A DNA stretch of 64,000 nt from Mycobacterium sp. 852013-50091_SCH5140682 (GTDB taxonomy: Bacteria; Actinomycetota; Actinomycetes; Mycobacteriales; Mycobacteriaceae), in the NCBI RefSeq assembly GCF_001665685.1, contig NZ_LZTB01000009.1, positions 1 through 64,000 on the forward strand, written 5' to 3'. The position numbers and the translations under genes are program-made. The notes below the pieces were generated by a model. The model saw only the letters and a list, made by a program, of their open reading frames with translations, did no database searches and was not told the origin of the DNA. Positions 43,490 through 52,095 of this stretch are shown here, piece by piece; the first letter of the stretch is position 1, and the number at the start of each line of letters is the position of its first letter.

Positions 43490-44797
43490 ACGCCGTCGTC
43501 CGCGCCGACGGCCGAGCTGACCGGCCAGCAGCGAGTAGTAGACCCCGAGGTAGAGGTCAGCCTGCGCGTCCCAGCCGCTGAGATCGAGTGCGGCGCGGCC
43601 GTTGTCGGAAAGCTGCGCGCGCCGTACCGGATCGTCGTGCAGTCGCTGGATCGCGGCGGCCAGTGCGGCGGCGTTGCCGGGCTCGAAGTACTCGAGCCGG
43701 TCGTCATCGTGCGCCGCCGAGACGGAGCGGAGCCGGCTCGCGATCGTCGGCAGCCCGAAGTTCCAGTAGTCGATCATCTTGTTCGTGGTCACGAGGTGCG
43801 AGTACGGCGACGCCTTCTGTGCGACGACACCGACGTCGGCGGTCGCGAGCAACTCGTCGAGCCGCTCGCGGGAGACCCAGCCCTCGAACGTCACGATGTC
43901 GCCGAGCCCGAGCCGCTCGATCTGGTCGAGCAGCTCGGGAATGCCGCCGCCGCGGCCGGTGAACACAACCCGCAGGCCCGGAATCCGGTCGCGCAGCAGG
44001 TCAGCCGCATCGACGATCGTGTCGGGCCCGTAGCGCTTCTCGATCGTGCCGTGACACAGTACGAGAAAGCCATTCGTAGACGCGGCGTTGCGGACAACCG
44101 CCTGTGGGATCGGCCGCGACGCGTTGGCCGTACGGATCACCGAGATGTCCTCGCGACGAGCGCCGCGCTCGACGTATACCTGCCTCAGTTCGTCGGTGAC
44201 CGTGAGAGCGTGGTCCGCGAAGCGGAGGGCGGCCTGTTCGACGCGTGCGAGCGCGCGCGTGAGACCGGGCCTGCCGTACAGCGTTTCGAACAACTCGGGC
44301 GTCGGCTCCTTGAAGAACCCGACCACCCAGGCGCCGAGCAGCTTCGGGACGATGGCGGAGAACACGAGGACGTCAGGCATCGTGTTGATCTGGACGACGG
44401 CATACGGGCGCCGCGCGTGCCGGACTGCGAGTGTCACCGCGACGAGCAACCAGAACCACGCGTAGTCGACGCAGTAACTGAGCAGCCCGGCGCGGTGAAG
44501 CGACGCAGGCAGGCCCGTCACCTTGATCCCCGGCGCCGGGCGGATGTCGTCCTGCCCCGGCGCGAAGCGCATGCACAGCACGTCCACCTCGAAGCCGGCG
44601 GCGGCGAGGGCGCTCGCCTCGCGCTGGACGGACTCGTCGAACCCGTCGTTCTGGCGCACGATGCACACGCGGGGATGTTCGGACCGTTTGCCCCACGGCA
44701 GCCAGTCCGTCCTCGCGAGCCGACGCGCCCCCGGTACGGCACTCACCTGGCTACCCGGGTGTGCAGATCTGCAAGCTGCGGTCGGGCGACGTGCCAT
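43469..44797 (-). CDS. GT4 glycosyltransferase, first copy
   Basis: The 442-residue GT-B enzyme has the N-terminal acceptor lobe (PRVCIVRQNDGFDESV...) and a C-terminal donor lobe with LCHGTIEKRYG, VVFTGRGGG and the EPGNAAALA segment of the glycosyltransferase group 1 signature. The first ~40 residues look like an extension; a GTG near 44743 could be the true start. No membrane helix is predicted apart from a hydrophobic stretch in the acceptor lobe. Sugar specificity is unknown. Confidence 0.8.
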   Translation of the reverse strand: MARRPTAACRSAHPGSQVSAVPGARRLARTDWLPWGKRSEHPRVCIVRQNDGFDESVQREASALAAAGFEVDVLCMRFAPGQDDIRPAPGIKVTGLPASLHRAGLLSYCVDYAWFWLLVAVTLAVRHARRPYAVVQINTMPDVLVFSAIVPKLLGAWVVGFFKEPTPELFETLYGRPGLTRALARVEQAALRFADHALTVTDELRQVYVERGARREDISVIRTANASRPIPQAVVRNAASTNGFLVLCHGTIEKRYGPDTIVDAADLLRDRIPGLRVVFTGRGGGIPELLDQIERLGLGDIVTFEGWVSRERLDELLATADVGVVAQKASPYSHLVTTNKMIDYWNFGLPTIASRLRSVSAAHDDDRLEYFEPGNAAALAAAIQRLHDDPVRRAQLSDNGRAALDLSGWDAQADLYLGVYYSLLAGQLGRRRGRRRPRLVTS

Positions 44798-44913
44798 GCG
44801 CTTCTACCTTCGATCGCTCGCGAGCACGTGCGATGCGATCAGTGTAAGCGCCGCGCCGGTGCGGAAGATCAGATCGGCGAAACCCTGCGCACCGCGGAGA
44901 GGACACCGGCCCG

Positions 44914-46134
44914 GTGAGCGCGTCGAGGCTGCTCGAGATCGGTGTCGAGGCGGTGCTGTTGGGGACCGGAATCGTACTTCTCGTGCCCGCCGTCTACCTG
45001 CTTGTGCTGACACTGGCGGCCACGGTTGACCGTATCCGTCCCGCGCCCCCGCACGCGCCGATGCGTGCCGCCCGACGCGTGACGGTAGTGGTGCCGGCGC
45101 ACGACGAGGCCCTCCTGATCGGCAGGTGCGTCGCGGCGCTGCTCGACCAGACGCTCGAGCATGAGCGTTACGCGGTCGTGGTCGTCGCCGATAACTGCAG
45201 CGACGACACGGCCGCACTGGCTCGTGCCGCCGGTGCGCGCGTGCTCGTGCGTACGGCCCCCGATGCGCGCGGCAAGGGCCACGCCCTGCGATTCGCCATG
45301 GACGTGTTGCTCAGCGAGATCGACGGGCCCGATGCGATCGCGGTCGTCGACGCCGACACGGTCGCGGACCGCGGCTTCCTGGCGGCGCTCGTCGCGGCCT
45401 ATGAGGGTGGAGCGGACGCGGCCCAGGGCGTCTCGCTGCTCGACCCGGACAACGAGCCGCGCTCGCAGCTGCGCGCGGCCGCGTTTCTCCTGATCAACCG
45501 CGTGCGCTCTGGCGGTCGCGCCAGGCTCGGCCTCACCTGCACGCTTCAGGGCAACGGGATGTTCTTCGCCGCCGACGTGCTGCGGCTACATCCGTGGGAC
45601 GCCTTCACCAGCGCCGAGGACCTCGAATACTCCGTGCGCCTGCGGCTCGCCGGGGAAAAGGTCGAGTTCGTCCCCGCCGCGATCCTGCATTCGCCGACCG
45701 CGCCGTCCGCGCAGGCTGCCGACCTGCAAAGTCAACGCTGGGAGGGCGGCAAGCTGTATGTGGCGCGCGCGCTGGTGCCCGCGCTCATCCGGAGCGGTCT
45801 GCGCAAGAGGCCCGCCTTGCTCGAAACGGCCCTCGGCATCCTCGTGCCGCCGCTGGGTCTGCTCACAGGGCTCGCATCCGCCGGGGCCCTAGTCGCGGGC
45901 GCGTTGGCGCTCGCCGGTGCGATCACTTGGTGGCTGTTAGTACCGTTCGCGCTCGCGCTCGCGGTGATCGCTTGCTTTGTACTGCTCGGCCTGTGGGCGG
46001 CCGCCGCGCCCCCGTCGGCCTACCGCGCGCTCGCGGGCGGCCCCGGGCTCGTGCTGCGCAAGCTATTCCACGTGCGCCGCGTCCTGGGCCATCGTGCCGA
46101 GACGTGGGTCCGCACGGACCGGCGCGAGGCCTGA
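44914..46134 (+). CDS. Membrane GT2 glycosyltransferase
   Basis: The 406-residue protein has an N-terminal membrane helix (about 12-35), a GT2 domain with VVPAHDEA, the metal site VDADT, the SAED acceptor motif and QSQRW (the QxxRW motif of processive synthases), and two to three C-terminal helices. These features fit a cellulose/chitin/hyaluronan-synthase-like or N-acetylglucosaminyltransferase fold. It may polymerise or add single sugars. GTG 44914 is the start; no strong ribosome site is seen. Confidence 0.8.
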   Translation: MSASRLLEIGVEAVLLGTGIVLLVPAVYLLVLTLAATVDRIRPAPPHAPMRAARRVTVVVPAHDEALLIGRCVAALLDQTLEHERYAVVVVADNCSDDTAALARAAGARVLVRTAPDARGKGHALRFAMDVLLSEIDGPDAIAVVDADTVADRGFLAALVAAYEGGADAAQGVSLLDPDNEPRSQLRAAAFLLINRVRSGGRARLGLTCTLQGNGMFFAADVLRLHPWDAFTSAEDLEYSVRLRLAGEKVEFVPAAILHSPTAPSAQAADLQSQRWEGGKLYVARALVPALIRSGLRKRPALLETALGILVPPLGLLTGLASAGALVAGALALAGAITWWLLVPFALALAVIACFVLLGLWAAAAPPSAYRALAGGPGLVLRKLFHVRRVLGHRAETWVRTDRREA

Positions 46135-46163
46135 ACTGCCCTCTCGCTTGCCGGTCCTGTCGC

Positions 46164-46193
46164 GATGTCGATCGCTAGCCGTCGCTCGACATC
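46164..46193. terminator. Hairpin between convergent GT2 and FkbM genes
   Basis: GATGTCGA (46164-46171) and TCGACATC (46186-46193) form a perfect 8-bp stem with a 14-base loop around the FkbM stop codon. It lies 30 bases after the GT2 stop. No U tract. Confidence 0.35.
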
Positions 46194-46996
46194 TCGACGG
46201 CGGAGGTACGGGCATAGACCTCGAGATAGCGGAGGTCCGTCTCCTCCAGCCATCGTCTGAATTCCGAAGCGGAGAGCCAGAAGGGAGATTCGAAGCTGTC
46301 CTCGATCACGTGATTGAATTCGGTTCCCGAGCTGATGTGCTCCAAGATATCAACGCATTCAAGGCCTTCGGCGCGGAATTCAGGCAGGTTCAGCTCGAAC
46401 GAGACCAGTGGGACGGCCTGCCGCAGGCCACGCAGCACCGCCAACTCGTGGCCTTCCACGTCGATCTTCAGGAAAGACGGTCGGCCGTAGTCAGCGATGA
46501 GCTGTTCGACGGTGACGGTTTGCACGTCATAGCTCTGCTCGAATCGAACGTCGGGTCCGAATCGCGAGGTGGAGCTGTCCTGGAGCGCTTCAACCCACTT
46601 GTCGCTCAGGGTGTTGAGAGCCGATCCCGGCTGGGCCACGTGGAACTGGACCGTACGCACGTCGTCGCTCGCAGCCTTGGGCACGATGGTGACGGGCTTG
46701 TTCGAGAAGCGGCGGCGCAGCACTGAAACACTCGCTCGGTCCGGCTCGACGCTGACCACACGTGCGCCGAGCTTCAGGAAGATGGCGGTCTTGAAGCCGT
46801 CGTTCGCTCCCACATCGAAGATCAGGTCACCCGGCCTCAGCGCGGGCAACGCCTGGCGATAGAAGCGCAACTCGCGTCGCGGCTGAGATGCGAGCTTCGG
46901 GTGAAAGAGCCGGAGATAAACTCCGTACACCGGCGAACGGCGCAGTGTGTCGTACAGGCCGATCCTGCGGAGCGCCCGTTTGAGCATCTCGAGCAT
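46175..46996 (-). CDS. FkbM-family methyltransferase
   Basis: The 273-residue SAM enzyme has FDVGANDGFKTAIF (motif I, near 60) and the FkbM signature FLKIDVEGHELAVLRG in the middle. Such enzymes O-methylate sugars in polysaccharide and glycolipid loci. It starts three bases after the GT4 stop, so it is the last gene of a minus-strand operon of lipoprotein, GT4 and FkbM. Confidence 0.88.
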   Translation of the reverse strand: MLEMLKRALRRIGLYDTLRRSPVYGVYLRLFHPKLASQPRRELRFYRQALPALRPGDLIFDVGANDGFKTAIFLKLGARVVSVEPDRASVSVLRRRFSNKPVTIVPKAASDDVRTVQFHVAQPGSALNTLSDKWVEALQDSSTSRFGPDVRFEQSYDVQTVTVEQLIADYGRPSFLKIDVEGHELAVLRGLRQAVPLVSFELNLPEFRAEGLECVDILEHISSGTEFNHVIEDSFESPFWLSASEFRRWLEETDLRYLEVYARTSAVEMSSDG

Positions 46997-46999
46997 GGG

Positions 47000-48274
47000 T
47001 TACGTATACCGCCGTGGCTCGGGTTTGACTCCGCGATCGCCAAAAGGAAGCCGGCGCCTTGCTGGGGGCCGAACGACCGAACCACGTTCGTCGACGCACC
47101 GCTCTATTGCGTGGACGAAGGTACGCCCGCTCCGCGTCCAGCTGTACTCCCGCTCCACCAACGCCCGGCCGGCCGCTCCGAGCCGCGTTCGTAGGCCGTC
47201 ATCGCGCATCACCCGGATCACGGCATCTGCGAAGTCGCCAGGATCGTCCGCCACCAGCACATGCTCACCGGCCGTCACATTCAGCCCCTCACAGCCCAGC
47301 GCCGTCGTGACGACCGCCTTACCCATCGACAGGGCCTCGAGAATCTTGAGCCGCGTGCCGCCGCCCACCTTGAGCGGAGCGATCGCTACCGCCGCCGCGG
47401 ATAGATATGGCTGCGTTTCCGCTACTGCGCCGGTAACCACCACGCCGGGCAACGTGGCCAGCCGCTTGACCGAGGCCGGCGGGCGGATACCCACGAGATA
47501 CCATGTCGCATCGGGAATCTCGGCACATACCCGCGGCCAGATTGTGTCTGCGAAATAGAGCGCAGCCTGCTCGTTCGGGTGGTAGTCCATGGATCCGGTG
47601 AAAATGACCCGATGCGGCGTCCCCGCCCCCTGCGGGCCTGGCGCGAACGCATTGGTATCGACGCCATTCGGCGTGACCACGACGCTCGCGCCAGGCAGGA
47701 GCGCTCCCAGCATCTCCCGCTCACGCTCGCTCGTGACCGACACCAGATCGGCGCGCGCCAGCAACGCCAGCTCCAGGCGCTTCAACGCCGCCGCCTCCAG
47801 TGCGTAGTGAATGCGTCGCGACGTCGACCGCGCTTGGGGCACCGATCGTTCCAACAGCTCGTATTCGACGTTGTGCTCGTCAATCACCACGGTGGGGCCG
47901 GGCGGCAGCCGGTGGTTCGCCACGATCACGCTCTGGTACACGACCGCATCGAACCGCTCCCCCGTGAGCAACGCGCGAATCGCCCGCCCCGCTCGTGGCG
48001 GGCTGAACCGCAGCGTCACGCTCGGCTGCCGCAACGCCGGCGAGGCCAGCTGCCAGGCTCGCTTGTAGCGGCTCAGTGGCGCCCCCACGATATGCAGGGC
48101 CTCCAGCTTGGCCTCCAACCCCGCGCCGTCGCGCGCTGCGACCGCCGGATCATCGGTGACAATCACGAGCGTGACACGATGCGCCTCACACAACGCGCGC
48201 AGCAGGTAGGCATTTCGCTTGGCGGCACCCGAGATGAGCCTGGGCGCGTCGCGGGTAACCACAAGGATTTTCAT
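47000..48274 (-). CDS. GT4 glycosyltransferase, second copy
   Basis: The 424-residue GT-B enzyme begins MKILVVTRDAPRLISGAAKR and has a donor-lobe core of VIFTGSMDYHPNEQAA, then IAPLKVGGGTRLKILEALSMGKAVV, the standard group 1 signature. ATG 48274 is preferred over the 84-codon upstream extension, which overlaps the lipoprotein gene. Relatives of this style are found in exopolysaccharide loci. It is downstream of the lipoprotein gene by 26 bases. Confidence 0.87.
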   Translation of the reverse strand: MKILVVTRDAPRLISGAAKRNAYLLRALCEAHRVTLVIVTDDPAVAARDGAGLEAKLEALHIVGAPLSRYKRAWQLASPALRQPSVTLRFSPPRAGRAIRALLTGERFDAVVYQSVIVANHRLPPGPTVVIDEHNVEYELLERSVPQARSTSRRIHYALEAAALKRLELALLARADLVSVTSEREREMLGALLPGASVVVTPNGVDTNAFAPGPQGAGTPHRVIFTGSMDYHPNEQAALYFADTIWPRVCAEIPDATWYLVGIRPPASVKRLATLPGVVVTGAVAETQPYLSAAAVAIAPLKVGGGTRLKILEALSMGKAVVTTALGCEGLNVTAGEHVLVADDPGDFADAVIRVMRDDGLRTRLGAAGRALVEREYSWTRSGRTFVHAIERCVDERGSVVRPPARRRLPFGDRGVKPEPRRYT

Positions 48275-48300
48275 TGGCTTCTCGAGAGGCTGCTGTCGGG

Positions 48301-49101
48301 TCAGCCGGTTTGGGAGGGAGCCTGAAGTTCGATGAAGTCTTGGGCCTCCCACGCCCGCGTACGGTAGGCCTGCTGCACTTCGTCGATGTAGCCCAGCGCC
48401 ATATCGCTGCGCCAGTTCCCCGCGTACCACCGGCCGAGGCAGCCCCACAGGTCGCCCGCCTGGTAGCGCGACTTGGGTGGTTGATCGGCCAGCCACTGCT
48501 CCTGTCCCTCGAAGCAGGTGCGCCACACCCCGAGGGTGTAGTCGAGGTTGTACGCAGTCGACTGGGACGCCTCCGGGAAGGCGTCAACGAAGTACCGGTA
48601 CTTCACCTGCAGGATCCCGACGCTCTGGGCGCATCCAGGTTCGCCATCTCCGCCGGGAACGTGACCGGGAGCGCACCACCGGGTGTCAGTGGTGAAATCG
48701 CCAACCTGGGTCATGAACCAGCTCGACTCCCGCACGGCCTGGGCTCGGACCACGTCGGGATCAATTCCCCATTTGCACGCCGCCCACTGGATGATCTCAT
48801 CGGTGGTGCCGCTGTAGTCGCCGCTCACTCGTGACAGGAGGCCCGGCAGTGGCTTCTGGCGCCCACGGGTCTGGTTGAAAGGGATGTTGGCAGGCCGTAT
48901 TTCCCCTCCTGGCGTTACCTGCCCAGCGCATGCGGCATCGCTCGGAAGGCTCTGGCCGGGCGGGAGCGTCAGGCCGGCGGTGACCGGGGCGCGTATGGCA
49001 GCCGGTGTGTGCACAGCGCTCGATACGCTCCGGCCGCATGCCAGCAACAGCGGCCCTAGGAGGAGCACGCCACAAACCCGGCTTATCTGGTCGCGCCTCA
49101 T
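48301..49101 (-). CDS. Lipoprotein with lytic-transglycosylase-like fold
   Basis: The 266-residue protein has a lipobox near residue 22 (GPLLLACG), so it is probably lipid-anchored. After a Pro-rich spacer comes a helical domain (about 95-255) with an AVRESSW segment, placing a Glu where SLT-type transglycosylases have theirs, and GILQVKYRYF matching the following helix. Several paired Cys suggest disulfides. It may cleave glycan strands or act as a scaffold for polymer release. First gene of the GT4-FkbM operon. Confidence 0.68.
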   Translation of the reverse strand: MRRDQISRVCGVLLLGPLLLACGRSVSSAVHTPAAIRAPVTAGLTLPPGQSLPSDAACAGQVTPGGEIRPANIPFNQTRGRQKPLPGLLSRVSGDYSGTTDEIIQWAACKWGIDPDVVRAQAVRESSWFMTQVGDFTTDTRWCAPGHVPGGDGEPGCAQSVGILQVKYRYFVDAFPEASQSTAYNLDYTLGVWRTCFEGQEQWLADQPPKSRYQAGDLWGCLGRWYAGNWRSDMALGYIDEVQQAYRTRAWEAQDFIELQAPSQTG

Positions 49102-49286
49102 TTCACCGTCCTCGATTCGATACCAAGGCTAACGCCGGGTCGGGCGTAATTGTCGATGTTGGAAGTGGCCGATCGAGCGATCTGACGAGAGCCGGACGTC
49201 GGCGGTTCGACGGGACCATCTGGCTTCAACCATGGCTAATCCCAGCGATCGGGGCCAACCGCTTGGTAGGCTCCGGGCAGCATGTG

Positions 49287-50198
49287 ATGAGGTGTACGTT
49301 GCCCGATCTCCCAGCTGCGGTCCAGCAGGTCAATCGACTGGCCAACCGCGCCAAGCGCCAAGCGCTTTTCCGAGTCCCTCTTGTGCAGCGGCTGGCCCAC
49401 GAGCGGTACGAACGGCGACTCCGCCGATACGTTTCCTGCCTGCCGGCACTCGGGGAATCTCATCGTGAGGTGGTCGCCCAAATCCGTGACAAAGGCGTGC
49501 ATGTCACGACGCTCGACGAATTGGATCTGCCCGGTGCCGAGCTCGTGAAGGAGCCGCTGGAACGGTTCGTCGAAGAATTGGCGGCTCGGACTGCGACGTC
49601 GAGCACACTGCGCCCGTCGCGATCGGAACTCCTGACCGAGCTCGATCTTTGGCGATTCGGTCTCAACGAGCAACTGCTCGACATCGTCGAGAACTACCTG
49701 GGCTTGCCTGCCCGCTATTACGGTCCGGATGTACGCCGCGAGGTGGCCGACGGGCGTCCTCCGCACGACGTTCGGCAGTGGCATCGCGACATCGAGGACT
49801 ATCGCGTGCTGAAAATACTGGTGTGGCTCAACGAGGTCGACGCCGACGGCGGACCGTTCGCATACGTCAGGCGGGCCCGCAGCGAGGAGGCAGTCGAACG
49901 GCTCCGCTATGTCGGAGGCTTCGTCTCGGACGAGAAGCTCCGGTCGATCGTGCCGCAGGACGAGTGGCGCCTGGCGGCGGGGCCGAAGTGGACAGTCGTG
50001 ATGCCTGATACCGCCAAGGTGCTCCACCGCGCAACCCCACCTCGGGCTCGCGACCGATACTCGGTAACCTTCACGTGGACCTCCCGCCGGCCGATCAAGA
50101 CGCAGCCTATGGAAGCGTTTGCACCCGACCAGATCCAAAGGATCCGTGAGGGTCTCAGCGCCCGCCAACTCGCCTGCTTGCCGCGCGCCCTGGCCTGA
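49287..50198 (+). CDS. PhyH-like Fe(II)/2-oxoglutarate oxygenase
   Basis: The 303-residue product has WHRDIED (the HxD iron ligands) and, about 90 residues on, VLHRATPPRARDRYS, giving the distal His and the 2-oxoglutarate Arg of the phytanoyl-CoA dioxygenase fold. The start is uncertain: the frame is open to 49005, but only the part from about 49287 looks coding, and the upstream part overlaps the divergent lipoprotein gene. Substrate unknown. Confidence 0.65.
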   Translation: MRCTLPDLPAAVQQVNRLANRAKRQALFRVPLVQRLAHERYERRLRRYVSCLPALGESHREVVAQIRDKGVHVTTLDELDLPGAELVKEPLERFVEELAARTATSSTLRPSRSELLTELDLWRFGLNEQLLDIVENYLGLPARYYGPDVRREVADGRPPHDVRQWHRDIEDYRVLKILVWLNEVDADGGPFAYVRRARSEEAVERLRYVGGFVSDEKLRSIVPQDEWRLAAGPKWTVVMPDTAKVLHRATPPRARDRYSVTFTWTSRRPIKTQPMEAFAPDQIQRIREGLSARQLACLPRALA

Positions 50199-50306
50199 TG
50201 GCATCCGCGCCGAGCGCGGATCGGAAACTGAGCACTTTGACGGGAGAGTGCTCAGGCTGCGGGGGCGATGTCGGGGATCGAAACCGAACTCTCGCCACGG
50301 CGCCAG

Positions 50307-50341
50307 CGGCGGCACCGTACGGGTCAGGTACGGTGCCGCCG
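50307..50341. terminator. Strong 14-bp hairpin between convergent genes
   Basis: CGGCGGCACCGTAC (50307-50320) and GTACGGTGCCGCCG (50328-50341) pair perfectly around a 7-base loop, GGGTCAG. It sits in the 252-base gap between the PhyH-like and amine oxidase genes, which converge on it. There is no T run, consistent with G+C-rich bidirectional terminators. Confidence 0.65.
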
Positions 50342-50450
50342 TCCGGGGCAAGCGTGACCGAGCCATAACCCCGAAATGGCTGTGCCACAAGCCAGGATGC
50401 TCGACGTTTGGCGGCAGCGAAGCCGGCGCGTGTTGTTTCGGTGGATAAGG

Positions 50451-51839
50451 TCATCGCTCTACGACCTCTCGCGAGAGAGTCGTCGACTCGGCGCCGTGGA
50501 TCAACTCGGTGGCGACGCGTCGGCCCGACCTGATCGCGCCCTCCATCAGGCCGAAAAATTCCAGGCTGGTTTCGGTTCCCGCCCAATGGACACGATCGTG
50601 CGGTGCGGTGAGAGTCGGGCCAAGTCGCAGCCAGTCGCCGGGGCCGAACAGAGCGGCATAGCATCCCCTGCTGTATTTCTGGGCCAGCCAGTCGGTGATC
50701 GTGCATCGCGTCGGTGGGGGTAACTGCGGAAAGAGCCGGTGGGCGTGGGCCAGGGCCGCGCCCCGCTGCGCGGACAACGGCAGCCCCGTGAAGGTGAATG
50801 CCGCTGCGCCGGTGATGAATCCTGTGAGTACACCGGCAGACTCATCCGGCGGAGAGTCATCGACCGTGGACAGCAACGGCCCGTTGGCGCTCAGCGACCA
50901 TCCGGACAAGCCACGATCACGCCAGATGGGCGCGGGATAGCCCAGATGCACCTTGATCGCGCAACCACGACCCGTGAACGCGGTCGCGCGCGGCGCGCGA
51001 AGTACCGGCCGGAACTCGATCCGCTGCGCCAGAAGAGGCGGTATCGCCACGACCACCCGGTCCGCTCGATACTCGGACCGCGTGCCATCAACGTCCTGAA
51101 CACATTGCACCACAACACCGTCGACGTCCTGATGGATCACGCAAACGGGATGCTGCAACCGCACCCGGTCGCCAAGCCGTTCAGCAAGCGCCAGACACAA
51201 TAGGTGCACGCCGCCGTCGATGCGCCACCGCCGGGCCCCGCCCTCGAAGGCATCGAGATAGTGGATTCCTCCGCGGGAGCGGAGATAGAAGGCCATGTGG
51301 AGAGCAGAGATCGCCGCCGGATCAGCCGCCATCATCTCGCCGATGTACAACGGGAACAAGGTTTGCGCATCGGGATGTTTGACCTCGTGGGCAAGCCATC
51401 TCGCGGCAGACATCCGATCGAGTTGTCGCGCCTGCGGGCTCTGCCACGGCGCGTCCGCGTCCACCTGATCGACGAGTGCCTCAAGGCGATCGAACAGACC
51501 GTCGAGCGCGACAGCGTTCAGGGGCGGCACCCGACTCGGAGTTGTCGTGCGACGGCCGGCCAGCAGGAAAGTGCTGTCACCCTCTACGTCGGTTGAGACC
51601 AGGCCGAGTCCGCACTCCTGCACCAACCCGAGCAGCTCGGTGTGCCGCACGCCCAGATAGGCAGCCCCTCCGTCGGCCACGACACCTTCTGACACCGGGA
51701 CGCCGCGCATCCGGCCTCCCACCCGATCACGCGCCTCAAGCACGGTGACATCAACACCCGCTGCGGCCAAATCCAGAGCAGCTGTCAGCCCGGCCAGACC
51801 GGCACCGACGACAACGACACGCATGCCCGTCGCGGTCAT
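50451..51839 (-). CDS. Flavin monoamine-oxidase-like protein
   Basis: The 462-residue FAD enzyme has VVVVGAGLAGLTAALDLAA followed by VLEARDRVGGRMRG at the N-terminus. The C-terminal flavin segment HWAGTETS is also present, in the standard amine-oxidase order. ATG 51839 is chosen because the conserved region starts three residues later; the frame is open 30 codons upstream. Such enzymes oxidise amines or desaturate carbon skeletons; its role in the locus is not clear. Confidence 0.85.
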   Translation of the reverse strand: MTATGMRVVVVGAGLAGLTAALDLAAAGVDVTVLEARDRVGGRMRGVPVSEGVVADGGAAYLGVRHTELLGLVQECGLGLVSTDVEGDSTFLLAGRRTTTPSRVPPLNAVALDGLFDRLEALVDQVDADAPWQSPQARQLDRMSAARWLAHEVKHPDAQTLFPLYIGEMMAADPAAISALHMAFYLRSRGGIHYLDAFEGGARRWRIDGGVHLLCLALAERLGDRVRLQHPVCVIHQDVDGVVVQCVQDVDGTRSEYRADRVVVAIPPLLAQRIEFRPVLRAPRATAFTGRGCAIKVHLGYPAPIWRDRGLSGWSLSANGPLLSTVDDSPPDESAGVLTGFITGAAAFTFTGLPLSAQRGAALAHAHRLFPQLPPPTRCTITDWLAQKYSRGCYAALFGPGDWLRLGPTLTAPHDRVHWAGTETSLEFFGLMEGAIRSGRRVATELIHGAESTTLSREVVER

Positions 51840-52095
51840 GACGTTACCGCGGAAAATTTGGCGAAACTCCCCTTCGTAGAATGGTTTTCGACGAGGCCCT
51901 TCCCCGTCGATTCCACTCCGAGACCGCACGGAATCGCGCCGAGAGTCACGGCACAGGTCGCGGGAACCCTACGGAAGATGTGAGCACTGTGGCCGACGCT
52001 CATCGGCTTGCTCCATTGCTGTCGTGGTAAGCTGCGGCAGGCCGCGTCCCCGCCCGCCCTGGTTGCCAGACACCCGCCCCTGGATCTATTCCGTG

